DNA of 5,428 nucleotides from a bacterium (lineage in GTDB: Bacteria; Zixibacteria; MSB-5A5; GN15; FEB-12), in contig DAOWIM010000249.1 in assembly GCA_030640905.1 (NCBI GenBank), positions 1-5,428 of the forward strand, in the 5' to 3' direction. Below the pieces are notes generated by a model. It had not been told where the DNA came from and ran no database searches. It saw only the letters and a list, made by a program, of their open reading frames with translations. Shown here piece by piece: positions 1-5,404 of this stretch (within the stretch, counting starts at the first letter, position 1; every line of letters starts with the position of its first letter). Made by a program: the position numbers and the translations under genes.

Positions 1-1116
1 CCTGCTTGGACCGAAGGCTTCCCGGCCACCGGTGCAATCGAAGTCTGGGGTACTGAACATGTGTTTGACGGGCCACACGAGGACATCTACATATTCTCGA
101 TCTGGACTGTAAACAAGTGTGGAACGCAGTCAACCGCCTTTACCGCGTCGAATCTCTCAACCGACTATATCCTGGGAGATTTCACAGGCGGTGATTCACC
201 AGACGGATGTCTCGATTTCGATAACGAGTTCTTCGCTTTGGCGATGGCGTACGATACCGAGGAAGGTGTCGACGTGGAATATAACCCGATTATTGATATT
301 GCGCCAACGTTCTGTGGTGGACCTGATGACTATCCAATACCGGATGGGTTCGTCGATTTCGAGGACTTCGTGATCTTCGGAATGAACTACCGCGACCATC
401 GTTGCGGCGAAAATGGTGGCGAAGCGGAATCACAGTTGCCTCATGAAAAGCCGGTGGTTCCAGCCGTTGCCATTACGGCGAATGTTCCTGGATTCGTGCA
501 GTCCGGTGAGGAATTCTCAGTAGCCCTCAGAGCTACCAACGCCGAAGCTATTCTCGGCTATCATCTGGTTCTGAACTATGACGAGAATCTCGAACTGGTA
601 ACTGCCGAACCTGGTGCGATGCATGAGTCAGTCGAGAGGGCTTTCTTCTTCAAGAACACCGACGCTGGCGTTGATATTGCTGCGGTTGCTCTTGGTGGAG
701 AGTTTGATGGCGAAGAGATGACTATTCTGTCATTCCGCGCCACGGCCGACTGTGATGTCACGCTCGATGCCGTCGTGCTCGACGTTCGTGACTGGTCGAA
801 CAAGCAGATCGAAGTAGAATTCAACGTGGTCGCGAAAGTGGATGTGTTGATTCCTACCGAGTTTGCTCTGTCACAGAACTACCCGAACCCGTTTAACCCG
901 AGTACTGTAGTTGCCATGAGTCTGCCGATGGCAAGTGAATATCGTCTGGATATTTACAATATCACCGGTCAGCTCGTGGAATCGTTCTCAGGTTATTCTG
1001 AGGCGGGTGTTGTAACCATTGAATGGAATGCTACTGAATACAGCTCCGGTATCTATCTGTATAGGATGGAAGCTGGATCATTCACGCAAACCAAGAAAAT
1101 GGTGTTGTTGAAGTAA
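1..1116 (+). CDS. Secreted protein with dockerin-like, cohesin-like and type IX-type sorting domains (5' partial)
   Basis: The reading frame is open from the first base, so the N-terminus lies outside the window; 371 residues are visible (numbered from base 1) and the stop is TAA at 1114. Residues about 20-57 look like the end of a fibronectin III-like domain. Residues 58-130 hold two related acidic loops, 'SPDGCLDFDNEFF' and 'IPDGFVDFEDFVIF', each followed by a hydrophobic helix, as in a dockerin-like EF-hand pair. Residues about 153-280 resemble a cohesin-like beta sandwich ('PGFVQSGEEFSVALRATN', 'ILGYHLVLNYDENLELV'). Residues 288-371 are a sorting domain with 'FALSQNYPNPFNPST' and a final 'GIYLYRMEAG...KKMVLLK', which in the FCB group directs export by the type IX system and surface attachment or release. 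Substrate and enzymatic role are unknown; no catalytic domain is visible. It could be a scaffold or adhesin, or the tail of a larger enzyme. Confidence 0.85.
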   Translation, partial: PAWTEGFPATGAIEVWGTEHVFDGPHEDIYIFSIWTVNKCGTQSTAFTASNLSTDYILGDFTGGDSPDGCLDFDNEFFALAMAYDTEEGVDVEYNPIIDIAPTFCGGPDDYPIPDGFVDFEDFVIFGMNYRDHRCGENGGEAESQLPHEKPVVPAVAITANVPGFVQSGEEFSVALRATNAEAILGYHLVLNYDENLELVTAEPGAMHESVERAFFFKNTDAGVDIAAVALGGEFDGEEMTILSFRATADCDVTLDAVVLDVRDWSNKQIEVEFNVVAKVDVLIPTEFALSQNYPNPFNPSTVVAMSLPMASEYRLDIYNITGQLVESFSGYSEAGVVTIEWNATEYSSGIYLYRMEAGSFTQTKKMVLLK

Positions 1117-1145
1117 CCAAAATACCGCCGCTCTGGTGAGCAAAC

Positions 1146-1294
1146 CAGGGAGAAGAGATTCAGCACTGCCAGCCCCCTCTTCTCTCTGTAAGCTCACTCA
1201 AACGGTGAGTAGGACGGAGAGAAGGGAGCGTTGGGAGGTGCTCCCGGTGCCCCTTCTCTCTCAAAGATATTTGGGAACCTCTACAGAGAAGGAG
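1146..1294 (+). promoter_or_regulatory. Structured leader with alternative hairpins before the second secreted-protein gene
   Basis: Five alternating segments are visible: purine-rich 1146-1157, pyrimidine-rich 1177-1188, purine-rich 1214-1226, pyrimidine-rich 1251-1262 and purine-rich 1285-1294, which includes the Shine-Dalgarno AAGGAG. Segment 1 pairs with 2 over 12 bp (one wobble) and 3 with 4 over 10 bp. Alternatively 2 pairs with 3 over 13 bp (1177-1189 with 1214-1226, two wobbles) and encloses a small hairpin, 1193-1197 with 1205-1209. Segment 4 (1252-1259) can also pair with 1285-1292 and hide the Shine-Dalgarno. This is the geometry of a translational attenuator, but low-complexity GA/CT tracts pair easily by chance, so function is inference. 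No promoter stands out here, so the gene may be read through from the one upstream. Confidence 0.4.
1216..1261 (+). other. Long near-perfect stem-loop in the intergenic leader
   Basis: Bases 1217-1226 (GAGAGAAGGG) pair perfectly with 1251-1260, A1227 bulges, and 1228-1237 pair with 1241-1250 (three wobbles) around a GTG loop, giving about 20 bp. No T run follows (TCAAAGATAT), so it does not look like a standard intrinsic terminator. It may instead stabilise or separate the two messages. Confidence 0.6.
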
Positions 1295-1300
1295 AAGAAA

Positions 1301-2683
1301 ATGCAAAAAAAACTATCCTACTTAATCGTCGCGGGTGTGGCTCTACTAAGCATTGTGTTTGCACCTGATACCGGTGCAACAAGGTTGTATCTGGAACAGG
1401 ACACGGTGTTCATTACCTCCGGTGTTGGTACAGAGTTCGACCTTGAATTGCGAGTTGATGCCGATGTGCAAGACCTTAAGCTCTTCGTAGCCGAACTGAA
1501 CTTTGACCCCGGCAAGCTTGATACCGTGGCAATCACCGAAGGTGATTTCTGGGACGGATCCGGGGGGATGACTGTTTTCGGCTACTATTTGCAGAATAAT
1601 GACTCCCTGCTGCGCTTAGAAAACCTGGTGATGGGGGCCGGCATCTCAGCCGATGGGCCGGGTCTGTTGGCCACAATCCGGCTGAAGGTAATTGACACAG
1701 GGGCTGTAAATTTGTCGTTTCATAACTATTCACTGAAAGATGTCCTGGGTAATCCGATAGTGGCCGAAACTGCAGGCACAATCGTGCTCATCAACTATCC
1801 GCCGTTGCCGTTTAACCTCCTACTCCCACAGTCCGTTGACACTATCAGCAGATTTCCCGGCGAGATATTTCAATGCGACTGGCGTCCAAGCAGTTCGGTC
1901 TACGTTGGGGAATCGGTAAAATACCAGCTTAAGCTCAGTTCCACCAATGATTTTCTTCCCTGGAGTACCGTGACGTTGGATGATCTAGTCGACACAACAG
2001 GTGTGGTTGCGGTAGATGATATCTTATCGTGGCTGGGGCCAGAGCCTGTAACCATCTACTGGAAAGTTACTGCAATAGGTCAAACTTACCTCTTCAAGAG
2101 ACCCTCGACGCCTACACCCGGAACTTTTACGTTTGAGCTATATTCTCTGGAACCAGGTGAATTCGATCTCGTGTTCCCAGTCGATTCTGCGGTGATTGAT
2201 ACCAAGAACCATGTTAATGTTTATTTCGATTGGGAAGATTCCTACAGCCTAATGCCGGGAGACGTTATGAAATACATTCTCTATGTTGGGCCGGCCGACA
2301 CTTATCCGGCCTCGGCTGTGGCTGTTGATTCAACGGTGGATATCTCCGGGCTTGATATCCCCTCCGATTACTTCCCGGTTGGCCAATGGCAGAGTTGGCA
2401 AGTCGAGGTGATCAATACATTCGATCTACACAAGTGGTCGACCTCAATCGGCACCACAATCTTTTTCGTTAGAGGTGATGCCAACAAAGACCGGAAAACG
2501 AATATCTCGGATGTCACGTTCCTCATAGAGTACCTTTACGGCATTCCGATCGGGCCGGCGCCGGTTCCATCTTTGGCAGGTGATATGAACTGCTCCGCGA
2601 CAGTCAATATTTCTGATATAACTTATCTTGTGGAATACCTGTTTGGCATTCCAACCGGGCCGGAACCATACTGCCCGGAGTGA
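1301..2683 (+). CDS. Secreted cohesin-like / dockerin protein with two tandem beta-sandwich repeats
   Basis: The ATG at 1301 is chosen over the in-frame ATG at 1136 because AAGGAG at 1289-1294 lies six bases before it and because a signal peptide starts there (MQKKLSYLIVAGVALLSIVF, cleavage probably near residue 26). The product is 460 residues. Residues about 27-164 are cohesin-like ('VGTEFDLELRVDADVQDLKLFVAELNFDPGKL' region, then 'GLLATIRLKV'). Residues about 168-282 and 285-390 are two related fibronectin III/Ig-like repeats: 'FNLLLPQSVD...CDWRPS' matches 'FDLVFPVDSA...FDWEDS'. Residues 392-460 are a type I dockerin with two loops, D393/N395/D397/N401/D404 and D428/N430/S432/N436/D439, each followed by 'LIEYLYG' or 'LVEYLFG'. 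The second loop has Ser for the usual Asp and may bind calcium weakly. No type IX sorting tail or catalytic domain is present, so a structural, extracellular role through cohesin-dockerin binding is inferred. The ligand is unknown. Confidence 0.88.
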   Translation: MQKKLSYLIVAGVALLSIVFAPDTGATRLYLEQDTVFITSGVGTEFDLELRVDADVQDLKLFVAELNFDPGKLDTVAITEGDFWDGSGGMTVFGYYLQNNDSLLRLENLVMGAGISADGPGLLATIRLKVIDTGAVNLSFHNYSLKDVLGNPIVAETAGTIVLINYPPLPFNLLLPQSVDTISRFPGEIFQCDWRPSSSVYVGESVKYQLKLSSTNDFLPWSTVTLDDLVDTTGVVAVDDILSWLGPEPVTIYWKVTAIGQTYLFKRPSTPTPGTFTFELYSLEPGEFDLVFPVDSAVIDTKNHVNVYFDWEDSYSLMPGDVMKYILYVGPADTYPASAVAVDSTVDISGLDIPSDYFPVGQWQSWQVEVINTFDLHKWSTSIGTTIFFVRGDANKDRKTNISDVTFLIEYLYGIPIGPAPVPSLAGDMNCSATVNISDITYLVEYLFGIPTGPEPYCPE

Positions 2684-2692
2684 TGGATGCGT

Positions 2693-2724
2693 GTATGGAC
2701 ATACTCATGAGAGAAAAAGAGAAT
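2693..2724 (+). promoter_or_regulatory. Possible promoter and palindrome upstream of the Rrf2-type regulator
   Basis: TGGACA at 2696-2701 and GAGAAT at 2719-2724 are separated by 17 bases and match sigma70 -35/-10 boxes at 5 of 6 and 4 of 6 positions. A perfect palindrome, GTATG-GA-CATAC (2693-2704), covers the -35 box, and its half ACATACTC recurs at 2778-2785 just before the start codon. Autoregulation by the Rrf2 protein is possible, but the sites are short and the promoter match is modest. Confidence 0.3.
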
Positions 2725-2798
2725 ATGCTACCGCCAGACAACCTACATGTGATACAGTGGCCATTCAGTGGGACGGTACATACTCTGAAGGATACATG

Positions 2799-3230
2799 AT
2801 GCAGTTATCTCGTCGATCAGACTATGCGTTGAGAGCGGTGCGCTTTTGCGCCCGCTTGGAGAAAAATCGATACGCCTCTATTAATCTGATTTCGCGAGCA
2901 GAGAACATTCCACCTGAATACCTGGCCAAGATTCTCAACAGCCTCGTGAGGGGAGGAATATTGGTGTCTTATCGTGGGATCAATGGAGGTTATGAACTGG
3001 CTCGCACGCCTTCTGAGGTTACATTCCTAGACATCATAGAGATCATTGATGGCCCGATCCGGCTGAGCGTGCACACCAGCCCAAATACAAGCAGGATGAG
3101 CCTGTCGGACGCCCATTACAATGCCTACTGGCAGGAACTCCAGGAGTCCTTTCGGGGTTCGTTGAGCAGACAGGATTTTGGACGGTATAGCCGGGAACAC
3201 CGGAAGCTCAAGTTTCTGCACAACGAGTAG
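2799..3230 (+). CDS. Rrf2-family winged-helix transcriptional regulator without iron-sulfur cysteines
   Basis: Two ATG codons stand in tandem at 2796 and 2799. The second is preferred because GAAGGA (2787-2792) is then six bases upstream and the protein begins 'MQLSRRSDYALRAV', the usual Rrf2 opening. The product is 143 residues. Residues about 28-50 form the helix-turn-helix ('LISRAENIPPEYLAKILNSL') and 55-70 the wing with 'GINGGYELAR', the most diagnostic part of the family; 'VTFLDIIEIIDGPI' follows as usual. IscR and NsrR hold a cluster on three cysteines shortly after this point, but here the corresponding stretch (about 88-115) has none, and the only cysteine is C17. It therefore should not sense through that type of cluster. 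Target genes and ligand are unknown. It starts 115 bases after the dockerin gene and may have its own promoter. The frame stays open upstream into the dockerin gene, but nothing there looks like an Rrf2 N-terminus. Confidence 0.9.
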   Translation: MQLSRRSDYALRAVRFCARLEKNRYASINLISRAENIPPEYLAKILNSLVRGGILVSYRGINGGYELARTPSEVTFLDIIEIIDGPIRLSVHTSPNTSRMSLSDAHYNAYWQELQESFRGSLSRQDFGRYSREHRKLKFLHNE

Positions 3231-3241
3231 GTCGATGCCAG

Positions 3242-3266
3242 CTTGCCAGTAACGAATACTGGCAAG
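3242..3266 (+). terminator. Perfect 9-bp hairpin after the Rrf2 gene, without a T tract
   Basis: CTTGCCAGT (3242-3250) pairs fully with ACTGGCAAG (3258-3266) around a 7-base loop, 11 bases after the stop codon of the regulator. The bases that follow (GAGACAGG) contain no T run on the + strand, so it is at best a non-canonical terminator or a 3'-end protecting structure. Confidence 0.4.
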
Positions 3267-3310
3267 GAGACAGGAGTTGGCTCACTTCCGGTCACTTGAC
3301 CAACGCTATG

Positions 3311-3341
3311 TTGACCGCAATGGCCAGACTATTCATACAAT
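3311..3341 (+). promoter_or_regulatory. Weak candidate promoter in the gene-free stretch
   Basis: TTGACC (3311-3316) and TACAAT (3336-3341) match -35 and -10 boxes at 5 of 6 positions each, but the spacer is 19 bases, longer than ideal. TTGACC also occurs at 3296-3301, inside a palindrome. A transcript from here would run into the nested hairpin and the tRNA-like sequence rather than a clear gene. Confidence 0.22.
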
Positions 3342-3396
3342 CGCTTAATAATATAATATGGTATTGGAAAACCTGTGAGGTCGTCTGCCTGTGGTG

Positions 3397-3434
3397 GCAA
3401 ATGGATTTGATGATGATCAAACCAGATCATTTGC
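3397..3434. repeat. Nested inverted repeat
   Basis: GCAAATG (3397-3403) is the exact reverse complement of CATTTGC (3428-3434). Inside it TTTGAT (3406-3411) pairs with ATCAAA (3416-3421) around GATG. Two exact nested palindromes in 38 bases suggest a structured transcript or a binding site. Which of these it is cannot be told from the sequence. Confidence 0.45.
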
Positions 3435-3718
3435 AAACTTAGGTGCTGGTACCAAAGTTTCGTACTATACAATCATCTTCAAGATCGGCGCCGGGGGATC
3501 GGTGAAGCATATCTTGCTGTTCGGTAATACGTTTCTTCGTTCTGATCCCTTGCCATTGAATGAGTCAATTTTACTTGAAAAATCTCTCATCCGAATCGGA
3601 CCAAAATTTTCGGGGCAGGTCAGGCCTTGTGACAGATTTGTGACATCACACCCGGTTTGTTGGGGCAATTACAGCAAACTCAATAAAACTACAAGAAAGT
3701 CGAAAATCGCTCAACAGT

Positions 3719-3804
3719 AGCGTGTTAAGTGGTAACGCCTGATACCACAATACCTTATAGAATTTCGCTCAAATTCATCCGGGGTTCAAGTCCCTGCACC
3801 GCTA
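3719..3804 (+). other. tRNA-derived remnant: intact 3' portion (T arm and acceptor strand), degenerate 5' part
   Basis: Bases 3780-3796 form a textbook T arm: 5-bp stem CGGGG/CCCTG (one wobble) around TTCAAGT, matching T54-T55-C56-A57-A58. Then come a 7-base acceptor strand CACCGCT (3797-3803), a discriminator A (3804) and six T. CCA is not encoded. The expected partner AGCGGTG is absent. The nearest candidate, AGCGTGT at 3719-3725, pairs for four bases, or six with one bulge. Between lie a hairpin GTGGTA/TACCAC (3729-3748) and a 5-bp, 7-base-loop arm (3760-3776, loop TCGCTCA) in the anticodon-arm position. The loop lacks the invariant T33, the variable region is only three bases, and no proper D arm forms. 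I read it as a decayed tRNA or the 3' tRNA copy left at an integration site; a working, unusual tRNA is less likely. The amino acid cannot be assigned. Confidence 0.55.
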
Positions 3805-3953
3805 TTTTTTATAAGTACATATAATGCAATCAGTTATAGTCGTTTAATGGTACTCCAATTGGCCATTGTGACAGTCTCTTACCTTATTTCCTTCCGATCT
3901 GGTCACTAGACTACACGAGTTTGCGTACTCATCTATCGCATCCTCTGACGTGT

Positions 3954-3977
3954 TAAAGGAAAACGCCTTTTCCTTTA
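3954..3977. repeat. Perfect 10-bp inverted repeat upstream of the fic promoter
   Basis: TAAAGGAAAA (3954-3963) pairs exactly with TTTTCCTTTA (3968-3977) around CGCC. The + strand continues GTTTTGTCTT, so it could end transcripts arriving from the tRNA-like region. Its position directly before a -35 box and its partial repetition at 4034-4057 make a protein-binding site equally likely. Confidence 0.5.
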
Positions 3978-3985
3978 GTTTTGTC

Positions 3986-4014
3986 TTGACTTACTAAGGT
4001 TTTCTTAATAGAAT
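3986..4014 (+). promoter_or_regulatory. Strong sigma70-type promoter for the fic gene
   Basis: TTGACT (3986-3991) and TAGAAT (4009-4014) each match the consensus at 5 of 6 positions and are separated by exactly 17 bases. Transcription would start near 4021, leaving a leader of about 80 bases before the ATG at 4102. A TAAG-n5-CTTA palindrome (3995-4007) fills the spacer between the two boxes, an ideal place for a repressor. Confidence 0.6.
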
Positions 4015-4101
4015 AGCTGTATCATCGATATAGTAAAGGAAAGCGTGATATCTTTTAGTTAGTCTGAGATAGCTAAGAAAATCTTAGTCAGGAAATTGTG
4101 T

Positions 4102-5259
4102 ATGAAGAAACGGCAGACCGGACGGTACGTGACGATCTCAACCGTCGGTGGAGAGAAGTGTCAAGCATTTATTCCCGCGCCGCTCCCTCCAAAGCCGCCT
4201 TTGCATCTTGGTCCAGAAAATCAGGAACGGCTGGACAAAGCACTGGTATCTCTGGGTCGGCTGGATAGTGTATCGACTCTGCTTCCCGACGCATCTCTAT
4301 TCCTGTATATGTATGTTCGAAAAGAGGCCGTCCTGTCTTCTCAGATAGAAGGGACACAGTCTTCACTCTCCGACCTGCTTCGCTATGAAAGCAAGGCAGT
4401 ATCCGGAGTGCCATTGGACGATGTTCTTGAGGTCTCAAATTATGTCGCAGCTCTCAGTTATGGCCTAAAGCGCCTTCGCGATGGCTTTCCGTTATCACTT
4501 CGGCTGTTGAAAGAGGTTCATAAGGAATTATTGAGTCGCGGCCGTGGAGCTCAGAAGGACCCGGGTGAGTTTCGTCGATCACAGAATTGGATCGGTGGGA
4601 CTCGACCGGGCGATGCCGTGTATGTTCCTCCTCCGCCTGATAAAGTAATAGAATGTATGGGTGCTTTGGAGACCTATCTGCATGACCGAAGCTCTGTTTT
4701 GCTAAAGGCAGCGCTTGTTCATGTTCAGTTCGAGTCTATTCATCCTTTTTTGGATGGTAACGGTAGATTAGGTCGACTCCTTATTACATTATTGCTCTGT
4801 TCTGAACAGGTGCTAACTGAGCCAATACTCTACCTGAGTTTGTACTTTAAGGCGCACCGATCACAGTACTATGATTTATTGCAAGCCGTTCGAGTTGATG
4901 GAGCCTGGGAGAAATGGCTAACGTTCTTTCTGGATGGTGTGACAGAGACAAGTGAGCAGGCCGTGAAGACAGCAAAGCGGCTCGCTGATCTCTTTGAAGC
5001 AGATCGAAACAGAATCCAGTCTCTCGGTCGTCCTGCTGGATCGGCTCTCAGGGTTCATCATGCGCTTCAACAAGCGCCAATTCTTAGTATCGCCAGAGCA
5101 GCCGAGAAAGCATCTATCTCGATCCCAACCGCAACTAGTTCATTTGAGCACCTTGAACGAATAGGGGTAGTGGAAGAGCTACCTAAGTCAGGACGATCAC
5201 GCATATTCGCATACACTCAGTATGTTCAGGTTCTGAATGAGGGTACCGGGCCGTTGTAG
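4102..5259 (+). CDS. Fic-family protein adenylyltransferase (class II) with C-terminal winged helix
   Basis: The ATG at 4102 is preferred over the in-frame TTG at 4096 because AGGA (4090-4093) lies eight bases before it. The product is 385 residues. Residues about 20-105 form the Fic_N region and contain the inhibitory-helix motif (S/T)xxxE(G/N) as S79-S-Q-I-E83-G84, which marks class II: the glutamate blocks productive ATP binding until released. Residues about 130-235 are the Fic domain with an intact active site, HPFLDGNGRLGR at 214-225 (H214 catalytic, D/E position D218, R222 and R225 for phosphate). A flap with 'YVPPPPDKV' is at 174-182. Residues about 315-380 look like a winged helix ('SIARAAEKASISIPTATSSF', then 'GRSRIFAY'). 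Such enzymes usually transfer AMP from ATP to a hydroxyl of a target protein; the target here is unknown. No partner antitoxin is visible, as expected when the inhibitory helix is built in. Length and order are normal for the family, and the gene looks functional. Confidence 0.93.
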   Translation: MKKRQTGRYVTISTVGGEKCQAFIPAPLPPKPPLHLGPENQERLDKALVSLGRLDSVSTLLPDASLFLYMYVRKEAVLSSQIEGTQSSLSDLLRYESKAVSGVPLDDVLEVSNYVAALSYGLKRLRDGFPLSLRLLKEVHKELLSRGRGAQKDPGEFRRSQNWIGGTRPGDAVYVPPPPDKVIECMGALETYLHDRSSVLLKAALVHVQFESIHPFLDGNGRLGRLLITLLLCSEQVLTEPILYLSLYFKAHRSQYYDLLQAVRVDGAWEKWLTFFLDGVTETSEQAVKTAKRLADLFEADRNRIQSLGRPAGSALRVHHALQQAPILSIARAAEKASISIPTATSSFEHLERIGVVEELPKSGRSRIFAYTQYVQVLNEGTGPL

Positions 5260-5291
5260 GGGCCTGTTGATAAAGTCCCCTTGGTTCAGTT

Positions 5292-5339
5292 GCGGCTGGT
5301 CCTTCGAATCCGGTTCGACGGATTCGTGAGACCTGCCGC
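5292..5339. repeat. Nested hairpin module, left copy
   Basis: The outer stem is GCGGCTGGTC (5292-5301) with GACCTGCCGC (5330-5339), 10 positions with one T-T mismatch. The inner stem is CGAATCCG (5305-5312) with CGGATTCG (5319-5326), perfect, around GTTCGA. A few unpaired bases separate the stems. Confidence 0.65.
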
Positions 5340-5360
5340 TCTTGTCTTACATATACTTAC

Positions 5361-5404
5361 GTGTCAGGTCTCAATCCCGTCTTGACGGGACAAGGACCTG
5401 ACAC
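5361..5404. repeat. Nested hairpin module, right copy in opposite orientation
   Basis: The outer stem is GTGTCAGGTC (5361-5370) with GACCTGACAC (5395-5404), perfect. The inner stem is TCCCGTC (5375-5381) with GACGGGA (5384-5390), perfect. The unpaired or partly paired blocks GGTCCTT and TGAGACCTG are shared with the left copy, while the stem sequences differ. Confidence 0.65.

Larger units (their letters stand above)
3954..4086 (+). repeat. Imperfect direct repeat carrying operator-like palindromes (3954-4007 and 4034-4086)
   Basis: Unit A (3954-4007) and unit B (4034-4086) align with an offset of 80, then 79 bases. Both open with TAAAGGAAA, then A or G, then CG; continue after similar spacing with TTTTAG or TTTAG plus TT (about 3974-3980 and 4054-4060); and end in a CTAAG...TCTTA element (3994-4007 and 4073-4086). 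The B element is a good palindrome, CTAAGA-AAA-TCTTAG (4073-4087), and lies just before the ribosome binding site; the A element lies between the promoter boxes. Two operator copies flanking the transcription start fit repression by looping or cooperative binding. The Fic protein's own winged helix is the nearest candidate regulator. Confidence 0.5.
3231..4101. other. Gene-free, AT-rich, structure-rich intergenic stretch
   Basis: I see no convincing protein gene over about 870 bases. In order it holds a 9-bp hairpin (3242-3266), a palindrome GGTCA-CT-TGACC (3290-3301), an AT-rich patch with an isolated TATAAT (3352-3357), a nested hairpin (3397-3434), a 109-codon open frame starting with GTG at 3391 that I do not trust, a tRNA-derived sequence with a T run (3719-3810), a plain stretch 3811-3950 with nothing recognisable, and the promoter-operator block of the fic gene (3954-4093). 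The mix of tRNA remnant, low gene content and a following Fic gene fits an accessory-region boundary. No integrase or transposase is visible. Confidence 0.6.

Noticed and set aside
1216..1262. Intrinsic transcription terminator after the first gene
   Set aside because: The stem is strong, but no T run follows on either side, and transcription into the next gene, which lacks an obvious promoter, seems needed.
1136..1300. N-terminal extension of the dockerin protein from an ATG at 1136
   Set aside because: It would place 55 arginine-rich residues before a clear signal peptide. The ATG at 1301 has a well-spaced Shine-Dalgarno, and the extension overlaps the strong hairpins.
2628..2798. Upstream extension of the Rrf2 frame, overlapping the end of the dockerin gene
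   Set aside because: The translated extension has no Rrf2 similarity, and the family's usual N-terminus starts at the ATG at 2799.
3391..3720. Open frame of 109 codons starting with GTG on the + strand
   Set aside because: No recognisable domain, no clear ribosome binding site, and a low-complexity basic C-terminus. It overlaps the nested hairpin and ends at the tRNA-like sequence. A small accessory protein cannot be excluded.
3300..3810. tmRNA gene ending in the T arm at 3780-3804
   Set aside because: Distance and T arm would allow it, but I find no 5' partner for the acceptor strand and no tag reading frame ending in an ALAA-like peptide.
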